Origin: a virus
Length of the DNA stretch: 24,995 bases
IMG/VR virus record: IMGVR_UViG_3300046458_000156
Location: 1 to 24,995 of that record
Strand: one strand, 5' to 3'
The stretch's first letter is position 1; every line of letters begins with the position of its first letter. The position numbers were made by a program, and so were the translations under genes. Shown here in pieces: positions 22,011-24,995 of this stretch. The notes beneath the pieces are model-generated. The model worked only from the letters and a program-made list of their open reading frames with translations. It made no database searches and was not told the DNA's origin.

Positions 22011-22225
22011 TATTCACCTCGCGCGGCCTTACGCCGATCCTCTTTAATTTTGAAATATAGGTTTGTCAGGTATGTCAGGAAACCGAAAAGGAGGCTGCCA
22101 AGGACGCCTAAAGCAGCCCATTGAGATGGACTGACCTTATCGAGCACTTGGAACAACCAGAATCCGGCATTCCCGGCTGATGCCCCATAAGCAATACCCG
22201 TTGTTAGTTTGTCCATGCGATACAT
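22010..22225 (-). CDS. S: Phage 21-type pinholin / antiholin (dual start)
   Basis: The 71-aa product has the dual-start pattern of S21: Met1-Tyr-Arg-Met4-Asp-Lys (S21 has MKSMDK). Met4 at 22216 would give the 68-aa pinholin and Met1 the antiholin, whose extra positive charge (Arg3 here, Lys2 in S21) delays release of the first membrane helix. Two transmembrane segments follow ([40 protein letters not shown]) and the C-terminus [15 protein letters not shown] is nearly that of S21. Pinholins make small holes and need a SAR endolysin, which is the next gene. GAGGTGAGAG precedes Met1. Confidence 0.94.
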   Translation of the reverse strand: MYRMDKLTTGIAYGASAGNAGFWLFQVLDKVSPSQWAALGVLGSLLFGFLTYLTNLYFKIKEDRRKAARGE

Positions 22226-22342
22226 GCTCTCACCTCGCGTCGTTAGCGGGTGTTGAAAGTTATAAGACGATTAGCCGTTATGACTAAAGCTGAGGGGGTG
22301 TTCTACCGATAATGATTTGAACATTTACTCTAGGAATTTTTT

Positions 22343-22714
22343 ATGCAGACAGTCTCTACTTACAAAGACCTTGCAAACGCAATAGTCTGTGGTTCAAACA
22401 AAATAGAAGTCACTGGTGATATAACGAAGGGTACGGTAAAAATCGTCGCCAGCGGCGCAATTACATGGGCTATTGCTATTGGCGCAATTAGCATCGCGTA
22501 CGCAGCATTTGCTATGACACCCGCGACGGGAGGAACTAGTTCCGCATTATCAATGATTGCTGCACCGGCTGCAGTAGCCAGCATTGGATTACCAGCAACC
22601 ACGGCAGCAATTGCGATTGCGACTGGAGCAGGGTCGATATCGGCCATTAAAAAATTAAGACAATATAAAATCGAATCACATGTAGATGGTAAAGCGATTT
22701 TAGTTAAAAGATAA
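22343..22714 (+). CDS. Small hydrophobic protein of unknown function, plus-strand gene in the late leader
   Basis: The product is 123 aa. A polar N-terminus (TYKDLANAIVCGSNKIEVTG, DITKG) is followed by two long Ala/Ile/Gly-rich hydrophobic stretches (about 33-58 and 68-98) and a basic tail (IKKLRQYKIESHVDGKAILV, KR). I recall similar uncharacterised bacterial proteins with the same N-terminal YxDL...I.VTGDI and Ala/Ile-rich helices but know no function; membrane insertion is likely. The start is ATG 22343 with TAGGA upstream. The gene runs against the late operon between tR' and the holin, so late transcription is antisense to it. Lysogenic expression, and exclusion or toxicity, are possible. 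Confidence 0.75.
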   Translation: MQTVSTYKDLANAIVCGSNKIEVTGDITKGTVKIVASGAITWAIAIGAISIAYAAFAMTPATGGTSSALSMIAAPAAVASIGLPATTAAIAIATGAGSISAIKKLRQYKIESHVDGKAILVKR

Positions 22715-22760
22715 TTACGGAAGAATCACACAGGTACAGAAGTGTGCTCTTGAAAAACAT

Positions 22761-22793
22761 AAAAAAGCCCCACGGTGTTAACCGCAGGGCTTT
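22761..22793 (-). terminator. Late leader terminator tR'
   Basis: On the minus strand a 13-bp stem (AAAGCCCTGCGGT with ACCGTGGGGCTTT, two G-U pairs) around TAAC is followed by a T run. It ends about 57 bases after the late start. Without Q, transcripts would stop here. On the plus strand the same hairpin is followed by only three T and may weakly end the 22343-22714 gene. Confidence 0.85.
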
Positions 22794-22816
22794 ATACGAA
22801 GGCAATAACCCATCGT

Positions 22817-22851
22817 TAGAGCAAAATTACCACAGATTCGGGAAAAGTAAA
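22817..22851 (-). promoter_or_regulatory. Late promoter pR'
   Basis: On the minus strand TTTACT (22851-22846), a 16-base spacer, TAATTT (22829-22824), 6 bases and the start AACGATGGGTTA at 22817. Lambda pR' has TAAATT, 6 bases, then the same AACGATGGGTTA, which carries the -10-like element that causes the sigma-dependent pause where Q loads. It lies directly after Q and before tR' and the lysis genes. Confidence 0.85.
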
Positions 22852-22873
22852 TAGCTCACGATAAAATAACGCC

Positions 22874-23689
22874 CTATTTTGTTATCTGTTTAAGTTGCTC
22901 CTCTGCCCATGCCTCTTCGACATCGAACTTGTTGATTAGCTGATCGTAGAATGGCTTAACGGATTTCTTCCAGGTATCTAGCGTGATGGCATCAGTTATC
23001 TGGCAAACAGCTGCATACGCCTCAGTCGAAGGGATTCGCTCATAGCCGCGCCCACTGCAGCGTTTGCAATCGGCCAGAACCGGTACGCCCTGCTTGTCGG
23101 TGAGCTCTTTGTTAACCGCTTTTCCGCGGCCCCTGCAGTCGCTGCAGGCACAGCTAACCACCTTTTTCCCGTTGCAGACTGAGCAGAGAACACGAACAAC
23201 CTCTTTCACCTGGCGCTTCACTTCATAATCGCCCGGAGATTGCTTCAGGTCTTTTGCGAACTGTGGAAGTTTCATGGTGTAGTGCGATTTCATCGTGAAC
23301 ACATCGGCCTCGATATAACCCTTGCCTGAGCAGCAGTCACACTGCTTTACGCTGGCGGCGCTACGCGAGTAATCTTCGAAAGCGAAGGAAGCAAGCTGAT
23401 GCATAACTAGCGGTTTAACTCTGGCATCCAGCTTACGTAACGCAGCAACCTTATCGCACTTTGTCAGCGCATACTGAGCCAAGAGATTGATCGCCCTCTC
23501 CCGGTCGTTATTGCTAATGCCCATCTTCCCTAGAAAAGCACTGTAGCCCAATGCGGCCCGTTCCTGGGTCATACCCATTGCCGCCATGATATCGGTGCCG
23601 GTCAAAGAATCTGAGGCAGTTGCGCGCGGAGAGTCGCTGATCAGCGTGGATTTTGCGAAGTGGTATTTCACTGTATTTTCAAGATTCAT
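22874..23689 (-). CDS. Q: Late antiterminator Q (phage 82 type)
   Basis: The product is 271 aa from ATG 23689, preceded by AGGAG. The N-terminus ([20 protein letters not shown], then ASDSLTGTDIMAAMGMTQER) and the middle FAFEDYSRSAASVKQCDCCS match the Q82 antitermination family. Four DnaJ-type zinc motifs are seen: Cys117/120 (CDCCSGKG), Cys169/172 (CSVCNGKK), Cys182/185 (CSDCRGRG) and Cys208/211 (CKRCSGRG). The C-terminus ends DVEEAWAEEQLKQITK, also as in Q82. Q binds the paused polymerase at pR' and makes it ignore tR' and later terminators. The start overlaps the ylcG stop codon (ATGA). Confidence 0.94.
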   Translation of the reverse strand: MNLENTVKYHFAKSTLISDSPRATASDSLTGTDIMAAMGMTQERAALGYSAFLGKMGISNNDRERAINLLAQYALTKCDKVAALRKLDARVKPLVMHQLASFAFEDYSRSAASVKQCDCCSGKGYIEADVFTMKSHYTMKLPQFAKDLKQSPGDYEVKRQVKEVVRVLCSVCNGKKVVSCACSDCRGRGKAVNKELTDKQGVPVLADCKRCSGRGYERIPSTEAYAAVCQITDAITLDTWKKSVKPFYDQLINKFDVEEAWAEEQLKQITK

Positions 23690-23826
23690 GCAGCAGCTCC
23701 TGCCATGTAGTAAATGCGAATAAAGTTGCGGAGGATGCGATAGTCCACCAGCACCGAACCGGGGCGCCGATAAACGCGGAGACGTTGCCAACGTATGCCG
23801 AGTATTTCGACCAGCTCTGGGCTCAT
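23686..23826 (-). CDS. ylcG: YlcG family small protein
   Basis: This 46-aa protein ([20 protein letters not shown], then [20 protein letters not shown]) has the YlcG pattern of a WxxLRxYRxPGSVLxDYRILxN core, known from cryptic prophage DLP12 and many lambdoid phages between rusA and Q. The function is unknown. Both ends overlap neighbours by 4 bases: its ATG with the RusA stop codon, and its TGA with the Q ATG. This suggests it couples translation of Q to the upstream genes. Confidence 0.85.
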   Translation of the reverse strand: MSPELVEILGIRWQRLRVYRRPGSVLVDYRILRNFIRIYYMAGAAA

Positions 23827-24185
23827 AGGGCCTCCAGTTCTGTAATAGTCAGTTCGAGACGGCCGCCTTTCACGATCGGCATTTTAACAACGCGGTAATC
23901 GATAACCTGGCAATCATCCATCCAGAAACCCGCCTTGGTTAAAGCGTCGAATGCAGCTTTTTGCAGGTTATCCAGATCGCGGCGCCGGCGGTCAGGCATG
24001 TGGCATTCAATACGCATTTTGAGCGGTGCGGCCGTGCTGATATTCAGCAGACTTTTGCGAACAATAATGGCCACGGCGTTCCGGTAGGCGACGCCTTCGG
24101 CGCTTATATGCGTACGCCCTCGGTTGTGTCGGTAATAGCGATTGTTGCTCGGCGGCCAGGGTAATGTAATTCGGTATGTATTCAC
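23823..24185 (-). CDS. rusA: Holliday junction resolvase RusA
   Basis: The product is 120 aa from a GTG at 24185, the same length as E. coli RusA. The N-terminus [20 protein letters not shown] and the catalytic region [20 protein letters not shown] are near-identical to it. The essential Asp70, Asp72 and Asp91, and Lys76, are all present, so the enzyme should be active. It cleaves four-way junctions made during phage recombination and replication. A longer in-frame extension upstream has no family support and covers the preceding gene, so the GTG is preferred. Confidence 0.95.
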   Translation of the reverse strand: MNTYRITLPWPPSNNRYYRHNRGRTHISAEGVAYRNAVAIIVRKSLLNISTAAPLKMRIECHMPDRRRRDLDNLQKAAFDALTKAGFWMDDCQVIDYRVVKMPIVKGGRLELTITELEAL

Positions 24186-24187
24186 TC

Positions 24188-24388
24188 TTACCCCCACATC
24201 CGGTTTCGCCACCGTCGATCGGTGCGCGGTGGATTTTTGCTTTCCGGCAACCGAACGCTGACGGTCCAGGTGAGATAGTCGGAGTTCAGGCTGCGCTCTA
24301 CCTTTACGCCGCGGCGCTGGTATTCCGCCATGAGCTCGTCGGCCTGTTCGGTACTGCAATCGGTGTGATGGAACCAGGTAAATTTCAT
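24188..24388 (-). CDS. Conserved hypothetical 66-aa phage protein
   Basis: The product starts [20 protein letters not shown] at ATG 24388 and continues [20 protein letters not shown], ending with a basic tail ([14 protein letters not shown]). The alpha-beta pattern of [12 protein letters not shown] and [17 protein letters not shown] is, from memory, common in enterobacterial prophages before rusA, without known function. It lies 4 bases after the DUF1367 stop codon and 2 bases before the rusA start, so it is part of the same operon. A longer frame upstream only reads through the neighbouring gene. Confidence 0.75.
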   Translation of the reverse strand: MKFTWFHHTDCSTEQADELMAEYQRRGVKVERSLNSDYLTWTVSVRLPESKNPPRTDRRWRNRMWG

Positions 24389-24392
24389 TCCC

Positions 24393-24995
24393 TCACCCCG
24401 CGAAGCCAAGCAGCTGCGCGGCGACATTTTCGGCCTCATCACGACTGCGGAATGAACGGGACAGGACCCAGCGCCAGAGTACATCGAGCGCAGCTTTATA
24501 GAGCTGCTGGAATTCGAGCTCGTCCATGTTGGCGAATGAGATGCTGCGAGGATGTTTTTTGAGTGTTCCGTCGGGTAACTGAATGGCATCAAAGTGCCCT
24601 GCCTCGACGATCACCCATGAACGGTAAGCATCGAAGGATTTGCACAGGCTAATGCCATTTGTGACGCGCCGATACGCAACCTGTTCCAGATACTGCTCAG
24701 CAGCATCGATAAGCGCACCCTCATTCCCGCCATAAGAAGCCAGGAATTTTGCGTAGCCATTGATCAGCTTCCGCTCGTTACTTGAGATAGCCCCGCCGGT
24801 TGGTTCCCAGTATTCAAAACCAAGATTGAGAAGCGCGAAAAAGCGCCGGTGAAATGCCGGGTTTCGTACCCGCCTGAACTCGGCAACAAGAACATCGCCG
24901 AGCCGGGTTTTTGATTGCAGGATATCGCTGGTCTCGGGCGTAGCCGGGATCAGTATTCCTGAATGGTGTTTAATAAGTTGTAATTCTAGCGCCAT
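24393..24995 (-). CDS. DUF1367 family phage protein
   Basis: The 200-aa product is complete, its ATG being the last three bases of the window. The DUF1367 signature is visible throughout: GILIPATPETSDILQSKTRL, VRNPAFHRRFFALLNLGFEY, WEPTGGAISSNERKLINGYA, RVTNGISLCKSFDAYRSWVI and the end ALDVLWRWVLSRSF. Its function is unknown; it lies in the nin-like region of recombination genes upstream of rusA, where other phages carry ninB-type recombination factors, so a DNA-related job is plausible. It is tightly linked to the 66-aa gene downstream. Confidence 0.92.
   Translation of the reverse strand: MALELQLIKHHSGILIPATPETSDILQSKTRLGDVLVAEFRRVRNPAFHRRFFALLNLGFEYWEPTGGAISSNERKLINGYAKFLASYGGNEGALIDAAEQYLEQVAYRRVTNGISLCKSFDAYRSWVIVEAGHFDAIQLPDGTLKKHPRSISFANMDELEFQQLYKAALDVLWRWVLSRSFRSRDEAENVAAQLLGFAG

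Noticed and set aside
22360-22647. Minus-strand 95-codon hydrophobic frame opposite the 123-aa gene
   Set aside because: Ala/Ile/Val codons mirror each other on opposite strands, so this is a shadow; the plus-strand gene has a ribosome-binding site and a polar-hydrophobic-basic layout.
24186-24359. Longer N-terminal extension of RusA
   Set aside because: E. coli RusA is 120 aa and starts at the equivalent of the GTG at 24185; the extension only reads another frame of the 66-aa gene.
24393-24995. First considered as NinB
   Set aside because: The sequence carries the DUF1367 signature (HRRFFALLNLGFEYWEPTGG and others), not NinB motifs.

Overview
The window is the late half of a lambdoid siphophage or prophage from an enterobacterium. 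The evidence is the gene order (antiterminator Q, lysis, terminase, head, tail ending in a lambda J-type tip protein), the near-canonical E. coli-type RusA, YlcG, phage 82-type Q and phage 21-type pinholin, and a late promoter that matches lambda pR' at its start site. Klebsiella, Enterobacter, Salmonella and Escherichia are all possible hosts; the sequence alone does not decide. Almost everything reads on the minus strand, from right to left. No integrase, repressor, replication gene, tRNA, IS or CRISPR is present, so the early region lies beyond the right edge and the end of J beyond the left edge.

Right to left: 24995-22874 is the end of the early operon (DUF1367 protein, a 66-aa conserved unknown, RusA resolvase, YlcG, Q), with genes overlapping or a few bases apart. 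Next come the late promoter pR' (start near 22817) and a terminator that would end an RNA of about 57 nt (tR'). A hydrophobic-protein gene on the plus strand (22343-22714) sits inside the late leader. Lysis genes follow at 22225-21016: dual-start pinholin, SAR endolysin, Rz and nested Rz1. The stretch 20855-19885 holds two accessory genes, an 80-aa unknown and a plus-strand zinc-ribbon/DUF4145 protein. Packaging and head genes occupy 19751-11031: small and large terminase, DUF4055 portal, Mu F-like protein, scaffold-like protein, major capsid protein with a frameshifted Ig-like extension, DnaT-like neck protein, connector, gp10/Z-like protein and tail terminator. Tail genes occupy 10961-1: tube, the G/GT chaperone pair with a frameshift, tape measure, M, L, K, I and J.

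The most notable points are these. (1) The capsid gene ends in a run of five G next to its stop codon, followed by a perfect 11-bp stem-loop, and the -1 frame continues as a 95-codon Ig-like domain with no usable start codon. This is a strong case for programmed frameshifting that decorates a fraction of capsid subunits. (2) Two cassettes that look like morons split the normally compact K-I-J cluster. Each ends in its own intrinsic terminator placed immediately before the next tail gene. (3) Two plus-strand genes run against the late operon and could be expressed in the lysogen. (4) The small terminase gene contains five TGCGCA palindromes within 64 bp, three of them exactly 21 bp apart, which makes it a candidate packaging site.

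During lytic growth Q would load at pR', read through tR' and through the several intrinsic terminators inside the head-tail operon, and so express lysis, packaging, head and tail genes as one unit. In the lysogen those terminators would insulate the accessory genes. The accessory proteins have no function that can be assigned from sequence; superinfection exclusion or defence is a positional inference only.
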